A stretch of DNA of 64,000 nucleotides from Ahrensia sp. (GTDB lineage Bacteria; Pseudomonadota; Alphaproteobacteria; Rhizobiales; Rhizobiaceae): contig JAPPOQ010000006.1 of assembly GCA_028817895.1 (NCBI GenBank), forward strand, positions 1 through 64,000, written 5' to 3'. Shown in pieces: positions 36,894-46,516 of this stretch. The position numbers and the translations under genes are program-made. The notes beneath the pieces were generated by a model. The model searched no databases and had not been told where the DNA came from. It saw only the letters and a list, made by a program, of their open reading frames with translations. Numbering within the stretch: position 1 is the first letter of the stretch; every line of letters starts with the position of its first letter.

Positions 36894-38510
36894 ATGGCTA
36901 TTGCATCCCGCTCCATCCCCGCGCCTGACCGCGTCACCATCAAACGTGCCCTGATATCCGTTTTCGACAAGGCGGGTCTGGTTGAGCTGGCGACCGCGCT
37001 CGCTGAACACGGCATCGAGATCGTATCGACCGGTGGGACCTACGCTGCGCTGAAAGAGGCCGGCTTTGACGTGACCGATGTCAGCGAAACGACCGGCTTT
37101 CCCGAAATCCTGGATGGGCGGGTCAAGACATTGCACCCGAAAGTCCATGGCGGGTTGCTTGGAATTCGCGATGCTGACGATCACCGCGATGCAATGCAGG
37201 AACATGACATTGAAGGGATCGATCTTCTGGTCGTCAATCTCTACCCGTTCGAGCAGGTGCTGGCGGGCGGTGGTGCGCCGGAAACGGTGATCGAAAATAT
37301 CGACATTGGCGGACCCGCCATGTTGCGGGCAGCCGCCAAAAACCATGCCTATGTCAGCGTGCTGACGTCGCCCGATAACTATGCCGGTTTCATCGCTGAA
37401 CTCGCGGCAAATGGGGGTGCAACCTCATTGGCGACCCGGCAAAGATTGTCGCAGGCCGCCTTTGCGCGCACCGCAACCTATGATGCTGCGATTTCCAACT
37501 GGATGGCGGATCACTTCAATATTGAGACACCACCACATCGGGCGATTGGCGGAACGCTGGTTCAAACGATGCGCTACGGTGAAAACCCGCATCAAAAGGC
37601 TGCGCTTTACTCAACGTCGGAGCAGCGCATCGGTGTTGCATCTGCCCAACAGGTCCAGGGCAAGGAACTCTCCTACAACAACATCAATGACACAGATGCG
37701 GCGATCGAGCTTGTGAGCGAGTTCGACCCTGACACGTCAGCAGCTGTCGCGATCATCAAACATGCCAATCCATGTGGAGTTGCGATGGCGGAAACGCTGG
37801 ACGAGGCCTATCGCGCCGCTTTGACCTGCGATCCGGTTTCGGCCTTTGGTGGCATCATTGCGATGAACCGAACGCTCGACGCTGATGCCGCTTCGGCAAT
37901 GGTGGAGATCTTCACCGAAGTCATCGTGGCGCCTGATGCGGATGACGAAGCAAAGGCTGTTCTCGCGGCTAAGAAGAATTTGCGGCTCATCCTCACGGGC
38001 GGTCTGGCCGATCCGCGTTCGGCGGGGCTTTCGGTGCGCAATGTGGCCGGTGGATTGCTTGTGCAGGACCGCGACAGCGGGTCGGTCATGGCTGATGATC
38101 TCAAAATCGTCACCAAACGCACGCCGAGTGAGGCGGAACTGGCCGATCTGCTCTTTGCGTTTCGTGTCGCCAAACATGTGAAGTCGAACGCGATCGTCTA
38201 TGCCAGGGATGGCGCGACGGTGGGGATCGGAGCAGGCCAGATGAGCCGGTTGGATTCTTCGCGGATTGCGGCGCGTAAGGCGGTGGATGCAGCCGAGACG
38301 GCGGGCTGGGGTGAACCCAAAACGCGAGGATCGGTCGTTGCGTCTGACGCGTTCTTCCCCTTTGCCGACGGGTTGCTCGCGGCTGCGGAGGCGGGTGCGA
38401 CGGCTGTGATTCAGCCCGGCGGGTCCTTGCGCGATGATGAGGTGATCGCCGCCGCTGACGATGCGGGCCTGGCCATGGTGTTTACCGGCATGCGTCACTT
38501 CCGGCACTGA
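36894..38510 (+). CDS. purH: Bifunctional AICAR transformylase/IMP cyclohydrolase
   Basis: PurH carries out the last two steps of purine synthesis to IMP. The 538-residue protein has the N-terminal cyclohydrolase domain ([13 protein letters not shown], then [13 protein letters not shown] and [15 protein letters not shown]). The transformylase part contains [22 protein letters not shown] with the catalytic lysine-histidine, and GGIIAMNR. The length is normal. The start at 36894 gives a short extra leader [13 protein letters not shown]; the core begins at VTIKRALIS. It stands alone, and a cloverleaf-like repeat follows its stop. Confidence 0.98.
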   Translation: MAIASRSIPAPDRVTIKRALISVFDKAGLVELATALAEHGIEIVSTGGTYAALKEAGFDVTDVSETTGFPEILDGRVKTLHPKVHGGLLGIRDADDHRDAMQEHDIEGIDLLVVNLYPFEQVLAGGGAPETVIENIDIGGPAMLRAAAKNHAYVSVLTSPDNYAGFIAELAANGGATSLATRQRLSQAAFARTATYDAAISNWMADHFNIETPPHRAIGGTLVQTMRYGENPHQKAALYSTSEQRIGVASAQQVQGKELSYNNINDTDAAIELVSEFDPDTSAAVAIIKHANPCGVAMAETLDEAYRAALTCDPVSAFGGIIAMNRTLDADAASAMVEIFTEVIVAPDADDEAKAVLAAKKNLRLILTGGLADPRSAGLSVRNVAGGLLVQDRDSGSVMADDLKIVTKRTPSEAELADLLFAFRVAKHVKSNAIVYARDGATVGIGAGQMSRLDSSRIAARKAVDAAETAGWGEPKTRGSVVASDAFFPFADGLLAAAEAGATAVIQPGGSLRDDEVIAAADDAGLAMVFTGMRHFRH

Positions 38511-38519
38511 CATGCTTCA

Positions 38520-38597
38520 CCGTCATTCCGGCCCTTGTGGCCGGAATCCAGTGCGGCGAGAACTTCTGGATTGCGGGAACAAGCCCCGCAGTGACGG
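38520..38597. repeat. Cloverleaf-folding intergenic repeat element
   Basis: The outer stem CCGTCA (38520-38525) pairs with TGACGG (38592-38597). Inside are three hairpins: TTCCGGCC/GGCCGGAA (38526-38546), TCCAG/CTGGA (38547-38570) and TGCGGG/CCCGCA (38572-38590). It begins nine bases after the purH stop and lies between convergent genes, so it may also end transcription. Its form recalls palindromic repeats scattered through alphaproteobacterial genomes; copy number in this genome cannot be seen here. Confidence 0.7.
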
Positions 38598-38645
38598 GGG
38601 AGGCGGGAGCGGAGGACTGGGGGCTGCGAAGACTCGGGCGGGTGC

Positions 38646-39428
38646 TCAGCGCGATGTTGGCGCAGTCTGCGCAATCTCCTCGATCAGGCGGCTGAAGTTT
38701 GCCACCATCATCGACATGATGTCTTCGCCCTGTTCGGCGCTTGCTGAAGCCGCATCGCCGACGACACCGGCGGCGTTCAGATCCTGTGACAACCAGGCAA
38801 TGTTGGCGTCGCTCGAATGGTAGCCGAGATGGCGATGGGTGGCTTTCAACTTGCTCTGGCTGCTCGCAAAATCCCGCGCCTTTGGCATTTCGACGAGATC
38901 GGGCCGCAAGGCGAGCATGATGGATGTCTCAAAGTCGCCGCCATGAATGTCGACGAAGGCTGAGCCGTCCTCCGGCTCTTTCCGCGGCGGGCCAAGCTTC
39001 TCCCAACTGGTTGTGACGACTAGCATGTCATGGTGCGCCCGCAACTCGCGCGCGACGATCTCCATGGGTGCGATATTGCCGCCATGGCTGGTTATGATCA
39101 GCAATTTGCGAAGACCGGCACGGGCAATGCTGTCACCAATATCGAGCCAGGATTTGATCGTTGTTTCCCAGTCCAGTGTCAGCGTACCGGGGAAAGTGAT
39201 GTGCTCATTGGACTTGCAAATTTGCTGGACCGGCAGAAACACTGCCGGACTGTCAGCTGGCAGGGCTTCGGCGCTTCGCTCTACCAGTCCTTCGGCGATG
39301 ATGGAATCGACACCAACCGGCAAATGCGGCCCGTGCTGTTCGATGGCAGCGACGGGGAGGACAGCGATCCATTGCGAGGTATCGCCGTTAAATGCCGTGG
39401 TGGGCATATCGCGCCAGAAGCGCTGCAT
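38646..39428 (-). CDS. Creatininase family amidohydrolase
   Basis: The 260-residue protein has the creatininase metal-binding blocks: LPVAAIEQHGPHLPVGVDSI (glutamate, histidine and aspartate ligands) near residues 24-43, and ITSHGGNIAPMEI further on. Members hydrolyse creatinine, formamides or cyclic amides. The closing GDFETSIMLALRPDLV is also typical. It follows the TRAP permease by 24 bases, so it probably acts on the substrate this transporter brings in. Creatinine itself is not proven. Confidence 0.88.
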   Translation of the reverse strand: MQRFWRDMPTTAFNGDTSQWIAVLPVAAIEQHGPHLPVGVDSIIAEGLVERSAEALPADSPAVFLPVQQICKSNEHITFPGTLTLDWETTIKSWLDIGDSIARAGLRKLLIITSHGGNIAPMEIVARELRAHHDMLVVTTSWEKLGPPRKEPEDGSAFVDIHGGDFETSIMLALRPDLVEMPKARDFASSQSKLKATHRHLGYHSSDANIAWLSQDLNAAGVVGDAASASAEQGEDIMSMMVANFSRLIEEIAQTAPTSR

Positions 39429-39452
39429 GGCTGGTACTCCGTCGAGACTGTT

Positions 39453-41792
39453 CTAGTCGCCGTAACCAGAATAGCTGAAAAAGCCCGCAGAACCATTGGC
39501 CGATAGCCAGTCCGGCAGCCACAGGGCGAAGCCGGGAAACAGGAAGATCAGCGCAAGGCCGATCACCTGGATCACCATGAACTGCATCATGCCGAAATAG
39601 ATGTCCTTCAAGTCCCATTCCGGGACGACGCCCTTCAGGAAATAGGCCGACAGGGCAACGGGCGGCGACAGCCAGGCCGTTTGAAGATTGACCGCAACAA
39701 GAATGGCGAACCAGACTAGGTTGACGCCAAGGCTTTCCAGAAGCGGCACGAGAATGGGGACGATGATCAGCACGATCGGCACCCATTCCAGCGGCCAGCC
39801 AAGCAGGAAGACCAGCGCCATGACGAAGATGAGCATGGCGGCGGTGGAGAGCTCAAACGACAGCAGCAATTCAGTGAGGAATTTCGGCGTGCCAAGATTG
39901 GAGAACACCGCGCCGAAGAAGTTCGATGCCGCGACGAGGAACATGATCAGCACGGTGATTTCCAACGTCTTGATCAGCGCATCGTAGAAACGGGTCAGGT
40001 TGAACTTGCGGTAACCCAGTGAAAGAAGGATGGAACCCAGCGCCCCACAGGCGGAGGCTTCCGCCGGAGTAGCCCAACCTGCTAGAATGGACCCAAGCGC
40101 GAAGGCGATGAGGATGGTCGGCGGCACCAGTCCCATGAAGAATTCGTACCACAGGTCGGAGAAGTAAAATCCGCCAGGTCGAGCGCTGCGCGACCAGCGA
40201 TAAACGCTGAACATCACGCCGATCCAGAGCACCGGTGCCAGCAGACCCGCGAGCGGGAAGATCGCGAGATCGCCCGATGCGCCCGCAACAATCAGCCAGA
40301 CCAGCATGCCAAGGCCAATGCCCACAAATGCGACTTCAACGAGATAGTAGTCGGATGTGTCAGGCTGTTCATCGGGCGGCAGAATCGGGCCAAGCGATGG
40401 ATTGATCCAGCACCGGCCCAGCGCATAAACCATGTAAAGAACGGCGAGCAGAATGCCGGGGATGATGGCGGCGCGGAACAAATCCGTGACCGGCACTTCC
40501 AGCACTGGCCCCATCACGATCAGCATGATGGAGGGTGGAATGAGGATGCCAAGCGTTCCGCCAGCCGTGATCGTCCCGGCGGCAAGACGCACATTGTAGC
40601 CCGATTTGTTCATGGTCCGCGCGGCCATGATGCCAAGGATGGTCACGGATGCGCCAACGATACCGGTGGCGGCGGCAAAGATGGTGGAGACGAACAGCAC
40701 GGCGATGAACAATGCGCCGCGGGTGCGACTCATCATCAATTGCACAGCTTTGAAGAGCCGCTCCATCAGCCCGGCCTGTTCCATCATGATGCCCATGAAG
40801 ATGAACAAAGGCACCGCGACAAGCTGATCATCCATCATGGTGGAATTCACTTGCAGCGTCATCAGGAAGAAGGTGACGGCACTGTTTGCGCCCCATGCCC
40901 CAAAGGTGAAGGCGAGGAAGATCAGCGTGAAGGAAATCGGGAAGCCAACAAAGATCGAAAACAGCATCGCTGCCAGCATCAGAAGGCCGATGGTGGGCTT
41001 TGAGTAGTCGAAAAGGCCGGACCCCTTGGCCGCTGCATCCCACCAATCTCCAAACGGCACGACATCGGAGAAGAAGGTGGTGGTGAAGACCACCAGAAGG
41101 ATGACGAGATAGACCGGCAGGAAGCGCAGGAAGATGCGTTCACGAGCCTTGCCCATGTCGTAAAATGCGCGGAACAGTTCCGGTATACCCTGCAGAAGCA
41201 GCAGAAACGCGCCAATTGGCATGGCCAGACGTGCGGGCCACAGGATCGGAGCCCAGGTAGAATCCATCGTGGTTTCGTTCTTGACGAAAGCGTCCCACCA
41301 GAAATCCGCCGCCGTCCAGGTGAAGAACAACATCGCCGGGAAATAGAAGGCCAGATACAGGATCGCATCGACCGTGGCCTGCGTCTTGGTTGACCAGTTC
41401 CGGTACAGAAAATCGGCGCGGATATGCACGCCGCGCATCAACGCATAGCCCGCACCGAGCATGAAGATCACGCCGCCCGTCATGCGCGAAATGTCATAGG
41501 CCCAAAGCGTTGGACCGAGACCCAGCGCGCGGGCCGTATCGTTCATGCCCCATCCGGTCAGCGTGCCGAAAAGGGTTCGCGAGATGACCTCAAACACCAT
41601 CACGCCGATCAACGGCACCAGCATGAGGCAGGTGATCCGTCCGGCCCACAGATTGATCACATCGATCGTTGCCGTAATCGGGCGTTGCCACGGTGTCATG
41701 TCGGCAGGTGTTTGACCGGGCTCTTCCGCCCGGCGTTCCGCAATCAACTCATCGGTGATGTCGAGTTCGTCCGGCTTGACGTCTTCGGCCAT
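39453..41792 (-). CDS. Fused TRAP transporter small and large permease (DctQM)
   Basis: The 779-residue inner-membrane protein joins the four-helix DctQ subunit (about residues 35-215) to the twelve-helix DctM subunit (about 240-779). The DctM part contains VPLFIFMGIMMEQAGLMERLF, ITAGGTLGILIPPSIMLIVMG and WATPAEASACGALGSIL, the latter two being family signatures. It drives sodium-dependent uptake of organic acids delivered by a periplasmic receptor. The receptor gene lies just upstream, separated by 243 bases of palindromic sequence. The fusion is a known TRAP variant. Confidence 0.94.
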   Translation of the reverse strand: MAEDVKPDELDITDELIAERRAEEPGQTPADMTPWQRPITATIDVINLWAGRITCLMLVPLIGVMVFEVISRTLFGTLTGWGMNDTARALGLGPTLWAYDISRMTGGVIFMLGAGYALMRGVHIRADFLYRNWSTKTQATVDAILYLAFYFPAMLFFTWTAADFWWDAFVKNETTMDSTWAPILWPARLAMPIGAFLLLLQGIPELFRAFYDMGKARERIFLRFLPVYLVILLVVFTTTFFSDVVPFGDWWDAAAKGSGLFDYSKPTIGLLMLAAMLFSIFVGFPISFTLIFLAFTFGAWGANSAVTFFLMTLQVNSTMMDDQLVAVPLFIFMGIMMEQAGLMERLFKAVQLMMSRTRGALFIAVLFVSTIFAAATGIVGASVTILGIMAARTMNKSGYNVRLAAGTITAGGTLGILIPPSIMLIVMGPVLEVPVTDLFRAAIIPGILLAVLYMVYALGRCWINPSLGPILPPDEQPDTSDYYLVEVAFVGIGLGMLVWLIVAGASGDLAIFPLAGLLAPVLWIGVMFSVYRWSRSARPGGFYFSDLWYEFFMGLVPPTILIAFALGSILAGWATPAEASACGALGSILLSLGYRKFNLTRFYDALIKTLEITVLIMFLVAASNFFGAVFSNLGTPKFLTELLLSFELSTAAMLIFVMALVFLLGWPLEWVPIVLIIVPILVPLLESLGVNLVWFAILVAVNLQTAWLSPPVALSAYFLKGVVPEWDLKDIYFGMMQFMVIQVIGLALIFLFPGFALWLPDWLSANGSAGFFSYSGYGD

Positions 41793-41829
41793 ATCACGTC
41801 CTCCCCAGACGATTTGCCCTCACAGCCAT

Positions 41830-42012
41830 CCTCTCCCCTTGAGGGAGAGGACGGTTCATCACTGCGATGCCAAGCAGAGCAGATGTTGAACCTGGAGAGG
41901 GGTTGGCATGCTCATCAGGCAACTGCGCTTTCAGCGCAACCCCTCTCCAAGACCAACTAACGCTCGCTGCGCGTCGCGAAGGTGGTCTATCCTCCCCCGC
42001 AAGGGGGGAGGA
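41830..42012. repeat. Array of three palindromes between TRAP genes
   Basis: Three perfect hairpins stand in a row: CCTCTCCC/GGGAGAGG (41830-41850), a 13-bp arm TGGAGAGGGGTTG pairing with CAACCCCTCTCCA (41893-41949), and TCCTCCCCC/GGGGGAGGA (41990-42012). GACCA/TGGTC at 41951-41987 may form a fourth. They lie between the receptor gene stop and the permease gene start in one operon, where they could lower downstream expression. The C/G-rich arms resemble intergenic palindromes of rhizobial genomes. Confidence 0.7.
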
Positions 42013-42035
42013 CAGGAAACGTTCAGCCCTGAGGC

Positions 42036-43148
42036 TTACTTCTTCAGGCTGTCGGCATAGGCCTTGCCGAGCGCGGCGTTGGACGCCTGAGCACCGGCCC
42101 AGAAGGGCACAGCGATCTCGGCAAAAGCCTTCTGGCTGTCATAGACAGTCTTGAAGAAAGCGTTTTCCGAAGCGTTCTTCTCAAGCAGAGCCTTGGCGGC
42201 GTTCATGTAAGCCGGGAAGTAGTCAGCCGGCGTGTCATGCAGGATGACGCCATGGTTCTCGGTGAGGTCCTTCAGAGCCTTGCCGTTTTCATAGATGCGG
42301 TAAGACATGGCTTTGGAAAGCGACGCATTGGCGGCAACTTCCATGGCCTTCTTCTGATGGTCGGTCATCGAGTTGTAGATGTCGCCATTGATGTACAGAT
42401 CGGCGTTCACCACGACCTGGTGCAGGCCCTGCAGATAGTAGTGCTTCAGCACTTTCTGGAAGCCGAAGACGGAGTCAGGCTTCGGGCAGCACCATTCGGC
42501 AGCGTCGATCGTGCCCTTTTCCAGAGCGGGCAGAATGTCGCCGCCGCCCATGGCAACCGATGCAACACCGATATCCTTATAGGCCTGGCCGGGAATGCCG
42601 GGAGGCGTGCGGAAGCGGTATTTGCGGAAATCATCCATGGAGGCGATCGGCTCTTTGAACCAGCCCAGAGCCTCTGGACCGACCGGCTGCAACATGAAGC
42701 CTTTCACATTGACGCCCATTTCCGACCACAGCTGATCGTAAAGCTCCTTGCCGCCGCCGAACTGGAACCAGCTCAGGAAAGCCAGATTGTCCATGCCGAT
42801 GCCGCCGCCAGCGGGCGGGGAACCGAACAGAGCCGCAGCCGGATGCTTGCCCGACCAGTAATGCGTCCAGGCAAAACCGCCTTCGACGAGACCCTTATCG
42901 ACAGCGTCAAGCGTTTCGCGCACGCCAACCACAGCACCGGCAGGCAGCACCTCGATGGTGATTGGATCATCCTTCGTCAGGTCGGCAACGTCCTGAGCGA
43001 AGTTTTTGAGCATGGTCACTTCGTCAGCTTTCGCCGAGATCACAGACTGCACGCGAATGGTGATTGGTTCCGCCAGCGCAGCGGTTGTCACCGTCGCGGC
43101 CAGCGCAGTTGCGGCAAAAGCCTTGCCGAGTTTTTTAAGAACAGACAT
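42036..43148 (-). CDS. TRAP transporter substrate-binding protein
   Basis: The 370-residue receptor has a clear signal peptide (KKLGKAFAATALAATVTTAALA, cleavage after about residue 24). The fold is DctP/TakP-like: AVDKGLVEGGFAWTHYWSGKHP, FRTPPGIPGQ with the conserved ligand-binding arginine, and EWCCPKPDSVFGFQKVLKHYYLQG. The last block resembles 2-oxo-acid receptors such as TakP. ATG at 43148 is chosen because GGGAGGAA sits just before it; the frame continues further upstream without likeness. The ligand is probably an organic or keto acid, but is not known. Confidence 0.92.
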   Translation of the reverse strand: MSVLKKLGKAFAATALAATVTTAALAEPITIRVQSVISAKADEVTMLKNFAQDVADLTKDDPITIEVLPAGAVVGVRETLDAVDKGLVEGGFAWTHYWSGKHPAAALFGSPPAGGGIGMDNLAFLSWFQFGGGKELYDQLWSEMGVNVKGFMLQPVGPEALGWFKEPIASMDDFRKYRFRTPPGIPGQAYKDIGVASVAMGGGDILPALEKGTIDAAEWCCPKPDSVFGFQKVLKHYYLQGLHQVVVNADLYINGDIYNSMTDHQKKAMEVAANASLSKAMSYRIYENGKALKDLTENHGVILHDTPADYFPAYMNAAKALLEKNASENAFFKTVYDSQKAFAEIAVPFWAGAQASNAALGKAYADSLKK

Positions 43149-43268
43149 GTGTTCCTCCCAGTTGCTTTGTCCTTCAGATGAATGCGATGGCGACATCACC
43201 CCTGCCGAAGGCGCAGGATGCCGGTTTCTCATCGCAGTTTCTTCTGGCGAAACCACTTCGCCAAAACT

Positions 43269-43937
43269 CTATCCCGTGACCGCGGGCACCGCCCCTCCCG
43301 TTGCATTGAGCCAGGCAAGAATGCCGCGGTCAGGGTCGAATACTCCCTTGTAAAGCATCTCCACCGCAACCCAGATCAGCACGATCAGGCCGATCCATGA
43401 AATCACGGGGTAACGCGTCAAAAGATGCATGATGATGGTGGCGAAGAACGCCATGGCCATGATGGCGATCGCCAGCCCCACGACCAGCTTGGTTGAATCT
43501 CCGTCAGCAATTGCTGCAACAGCCAGAACATTGTCAATCGACATTGAAACGTCTGCGACGGTGATGGTCCACAAGGCACCGGCAAGGGAACGCCGCGGCG
43601 GGCCGGTATAGCCCGCCTCAGGATCTTCTGCCCTCTCCAGTGCCTTTTCGGCTTTTGCATCCAGATTGGCACGAATTTCCTTGTAGAGCGTCCAGCATAC
43701 CCAGAACAACAACAAGGAACCGACCAGAAGCAGCCCCGGAACGGCCAGCAATTTGGTGGCGATCAGCGCAAAGAGCACGCGCAGCACAGAGGCAACGACC
43801 ATTCCGAAAATGATCGCCTTGCGGCGAAGCTCCGGCGCCAGCCCGGCTGCCGCCATGCCAATGATCAAGGCGTTGTCGCCTGACAAAACGATGTCAGCGA
43901 CGATGATGCGTCCGTAATCAAGAACCAGATCCCACAT
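43269..43937 (-). CDS. TerC family membrane protein (YjbE type)
   Basis: The 222-residue protein has about seven hydrophobic segments and the conserved ADIVLSGDNALIIGMA and VADVSMSIDNVLAVAAIADGD blocks, whose acidic residues lie within the membrane. TerC-like proteins are linked to metal ion export (manganese) and membrane protein loading. The ATG at 43937 overlaps the GMC oxidoreductase stop by one base (TGATG). Its link to the catabolic cluster is by transcript only. Confidence 0.9.
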   Translation of the reverse strand: MWDLVLDYGRIIVADIVLSGDNALIIGMAAAGLAPELRRKAIIFGMVVASVLRVLFALIATKLLAVPGLLLVGSLLLFWVCWTLYKEIRANLDAKAEKALERAEDPEAGYTGPPRRSLAGALWTITVADVSMSIDNVLAVAAIADGDSTKLVVGLAIAIMAMAFFATIIMHLLTRYPVISWIGLIVLIWVAVEMLYKGVFDPDRGILAWLNATGGAVPAVTG

Positions 43938-45532
43938 CACGCTGCATCCTCAAGAATGAAATCGGACACGCGCTCACCAATCATGATGCAGGGGGCGTTG
44001 GTGTTGCCCGATACGATGGTCGGCATGATGGAGGCATCGGCAACTCGCAGGCCCTCAACGCCGCGCACTTTCAGCCTGTCATCAACAACGGCCATCGGAT
44101 CGGAGCCCATTTTGCAGGTTCCGGTGGGGTGATAGATCGTGGTTGAGGTATTGCGGGCCCAGTCCAGCAAGCCATCGAAATCTTCATCTGCGATGGCTTC
44201 TCCCGGCGCATGTTCCTCAATGATTTCGGACCTGGCCGGTTCATGTCGGGCGATGCGGCGGGCAATGCGGATGCCATCGACAATGGTTTGGCAGTCGAGC
44301 GGTGTGGACAGATAATTGGGGTGAATGATCGGATGGTCTTCGATGTCAGAAGAGCGCAGTGTCAGATGTCCCGTGCTTTCGGGCCGCAATTGCAGCACCG
44401 AGGCGGTAAAGGCGTCAAAGCCGTGGGTGGCGGTCCCCACTTTTTCAGTCGAGAAGGGTTGCAGGTGAAACTGAATGTCAGGCGTGGCGAGTTCGGGCCG
44501 CGTTTTCAGAAAGCCCGTGCCGAGACTGGCTGCCATGGTCATCGGACCGGTTCTGCGCAGCGCATATTCGATGCCGATTTTGACCTGTTTGAACCATGAA
44601 TTCGTTTCCGTGTTGATCGTCGAGGATTTGCATTTGAAAACGGGGCGCGCTTGCAAATGATCCTGGAGATTGCGGCCAACGCCAGGCAGATCGACTTTCG
44701 ACTCAATGCCGTGCTGTGTCAGATCCTGGCCCGGCCCAATGCCGGACAGCATGAGGATCTGCGGTGAGCCGATAGCGCCCGCACACAGGACGATTTCCTT
44801 GCGAGCGGTGAACTGTGTATCGCCATTGCGCCCGCGCGCAACCACGCCGGTGGCCCGGCCGTCGCTCATCTCCAGCTTGCGTGTCTGGTAGCCGGTGAAG
44901 ATGCTCAGATTTGGCCTTGAGCGCGCGGGTTTGAGATAGGCCACCGCTGACGAACATCGTCGTCCATCCTTCGCCGTCAACTGAAAGTACCCGACGCCCT
45001 CCTGAGTTGCGCCATTATAGTCGTCATTGTAGGCGAAACCTGCCTGTTGGGCGGCTTCGACATAGCGGTCAATGCTCGTGCGCTGAAGCCGGGTCTTCGA
45101 CACCGAAAGCGGGCCAGCCCCCCCGCGAAGGTCGCTTTCTCCACCCTCCCAGTTCTCGGAGCGCTTGAAGCAGGGCGCAATGTCGTCCCAGCCCCAACCA
45201 CGATTGCCCAACTGCCTCCAATGGTCGTAGTCCTCGCGTTGTCCGCGCACATAGAGCAATCCGTTTATCGAGGATGACCCGCCCAAGACGCGCCCACGCG
45301 GCCAGTTGAGACTGCGGCCGTTTAGTCCGGGATCAGGCTGCGTCTTGTAGCGCCAGTCGATCTGCGGGTGGTTCATCGTTTTGAAATAGCCAACGGGAAT
45401 GTGAATCCAGGGCGAGGAGTCGCGACCGCCGGCCTCGATGAGGGCGACGCTGTATCGGCCGCTTTCCGACAGTCGGCTTGCAAGCGCGCAGCCAGCCGAT
45501 CCTGCGCCGACAATGACATAGTCAAACTCCAC
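43937..45532 (-). CDS. GMC family FAD oxidoreductase, choline/alcohol dehydrogenase-like
   Basis: The 531-residue enzyme starts with the FAD-binding VEFDYVIVGAGSAGCALASRL. The GMC signatures LNWPRGRVLGGSSSINGL and GAIGSPQILMLSGIGPG follow. The C-terminal histidine and asparagine pair of the active site lies in YHPTGTCKMG and VSGNTNAPCIMIGE. Choline dehydrogenase (BetA) and AlkJ-type alcohol dehydrogenases are the nearest kinds; no betB or betI is near, so choline is not assured. I start at GTG 45532, with GGAG upstream; the longer frame from 45580 reads a basic stretch unlike the family. Confidence 0.92.
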   Translation of the reverse strand: MEFDYVIVGAGSAGCALASRLSESGRYSVALIEAGGRDSSPWIHIPVGYFKTMNHPQIDWRYKTQPDPGLNGRSLNWPRGRVLGGSSSINGLLYVRGQREDYDHWRQLGNRGWGWDDIAPCFKRSENWEGGESDLRGGAGPLSVSKTRLQRTSIDRYVEAAQQAGFAYNDDYNGATQEGVGYFQLTAKDGRRCSSAVAYLKPARSRPNLSIFTGYQTRKLEMSDGRATGVVARGRNGDTQFTARKEIVLCAGAIGSPQILMLSGIGPGQDLTQHGIESKVDLPGVGRNLQDHLQARPVFKCKSSTINTETNSWFKQVKIGIEYALRRTGPMTMAASLGTGFLKTRPELATPDIQFHLQPFSTEKVGTATHGFDAFTASVLQLRPESTGHLTLRSSDIEDHPIIHPNYLSTPLDCQTIVDGIRIARRIARHEPARSEIIEEHAPGEAIADEDFDGLLDWARNTSTTIYHPTGTCKMGSDPMAVVDDRLKVRGVEGLRVADASIMPTIVSGNTNAPCIMIGERVSDFILEDAA

Positions 45533-45661
45533 CCTCTGCTCCGGTCCCCTCGCCGAGTTTGCCCTGCCGCGCCCAATCAACGCGCGCAGTTGACAAGAAA
45601 GTTAAAAAATGAGACTTCTCTTCTCGAAAATTAAACTAATCATGAAACCAGAGCGGTTGCA
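45533..45661. promoter_or_regulatory. Divergent promoter region, GMC cluster and IclR
   Basis: This short AT-rich stretch separates the divergent GMC and IclR genes and must hold both promoters. TTGACA at 45590-45595 reads toward IclR as a plausible -35 box. A clear -10 and a clean IclR palindrome could not be defined by eye. Confidence 0.4.
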
Positions 45662-46516
45662 ATGGCTGCCAAGGCGAAAGTGATTTCCGGCACGGCGCTT
45701 GATGCGGGCGAGGAAGCAACCTTTTCCGAAACGGTCCCTACCGCTCGGGATACGGGCTCAGGTCGTGTCGCGACCAATATGAGGGCTTGCTACATCATGG
45801 AAGCGGTGGCTGCCGCGCCAAACGGGCTGACGCCAAAGGAAGTGGCGGACAGCCTCGATCTGCCAAAACAGACGGTTTATCGCGTGTGCCATTCGCTGGT
45901 CGATGAGCGATTTCTGTTTCGAGCGTCGGACGGGCGCACACTGCTGCCCGGCGACAGACTGCAAGCTCTGGTTTCCAACGTTTCGCAATCGTCGCGCAAT
46001 CACATATTGCGGCATCAGATTCTCGAACGCGTCGCACGTGCGGTGGGTGAGACGGTCAACTTCGTTATGCCGCAGGAGAGCGGCATGAGCTATGTTGATC
46101 GCGTGGAGACGGATTGGCCGTTTCGAGTGGAGTTGCCCATTGGATCAAGCGTTCCGTTTCATTGCACGGCCAGTGGCAAGGCCTGGCTGGGGTCTCTGCC
46201 TCACGCAGAGCGCGCGCGCATGATTGGCGCCTTGCAGTTGGACCGGTACACCGAGCGCACCATTTGCAATCCGAATGAGCTTCTCGCTGCTGTGGAGAAA
46301 GTGACCCTTCTGGGATATTCCACCGACAATGAAGAGTTCATGGATGGAATGGTTGCGGTGGCGGTTCCGGTCACTGATGATCAGGGCCGCTACTACGCGT
46401 CGCTTGCATTTCACGCGCCGACCGTGCGCCTGGATATCGATCAGGCGATTATCCGCCGCGATATCCTGTTGGAAGCAGCACGCGACCTCTCAAAAGCACT
46501 GTTTGTTAGCGATTGA
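45662..46516 (+). CDS. IclR family transcription regulator
   Basis: The 284-residue protein has an N-terminal winged helix (about 35-95: ACYIMEAVAAAPNGLTPKEVADSLDLPKQTVYRVCHSLVDE). A C-terminal effector domain includes FHCTASGKAWLGSLP and GMVAVAVPVTD, the usual IclR signature blocks. A 30-residue extension precedes the HTH. It is divergent from the GMC-TerC-TRAP-creatininase cluster and is the obvious candidate to control it. Its stop overlaps the TTG start of the ABC ATPase gene, so that gene is coupled to it. Confidence 0.92.
   Translation: MAAKAKVISGTALDAGEEATFSETVPTARDTGSGRVATNMRACYIMEAVAAAPNGLTPKEVADSLDLPKQTVYRVCHSLVDERFLFRASDGRTLLPGDRLQALVSNVSQSSRNHILRHQILERVARAVGETVNFVMPQESGMSYVDRVETDWPFRVELPIGSSVPFHCTASGKAWLGSLPHAERARMIGALQLDRYTERTICNPNELLAAVEKVTLLGYSTDNEEFMDGMVAVAVPVTDDQGRYYASLAFHAPTVRLDIDQAIIRRDILLEAARDLSKALFVSD

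Noticed and set aside
38520-38597. Cloverleaf fold as a tRNA gene
   Set aside because: No T-loop, D-loop or acceptor sequence signals and the arms are too GC-palindromic.
41424-41960. Plus-strand 178-codon frame at the end of the TRAP operon
   Set aside because: It is antisense to the permease gene and runs through the palindrome array.
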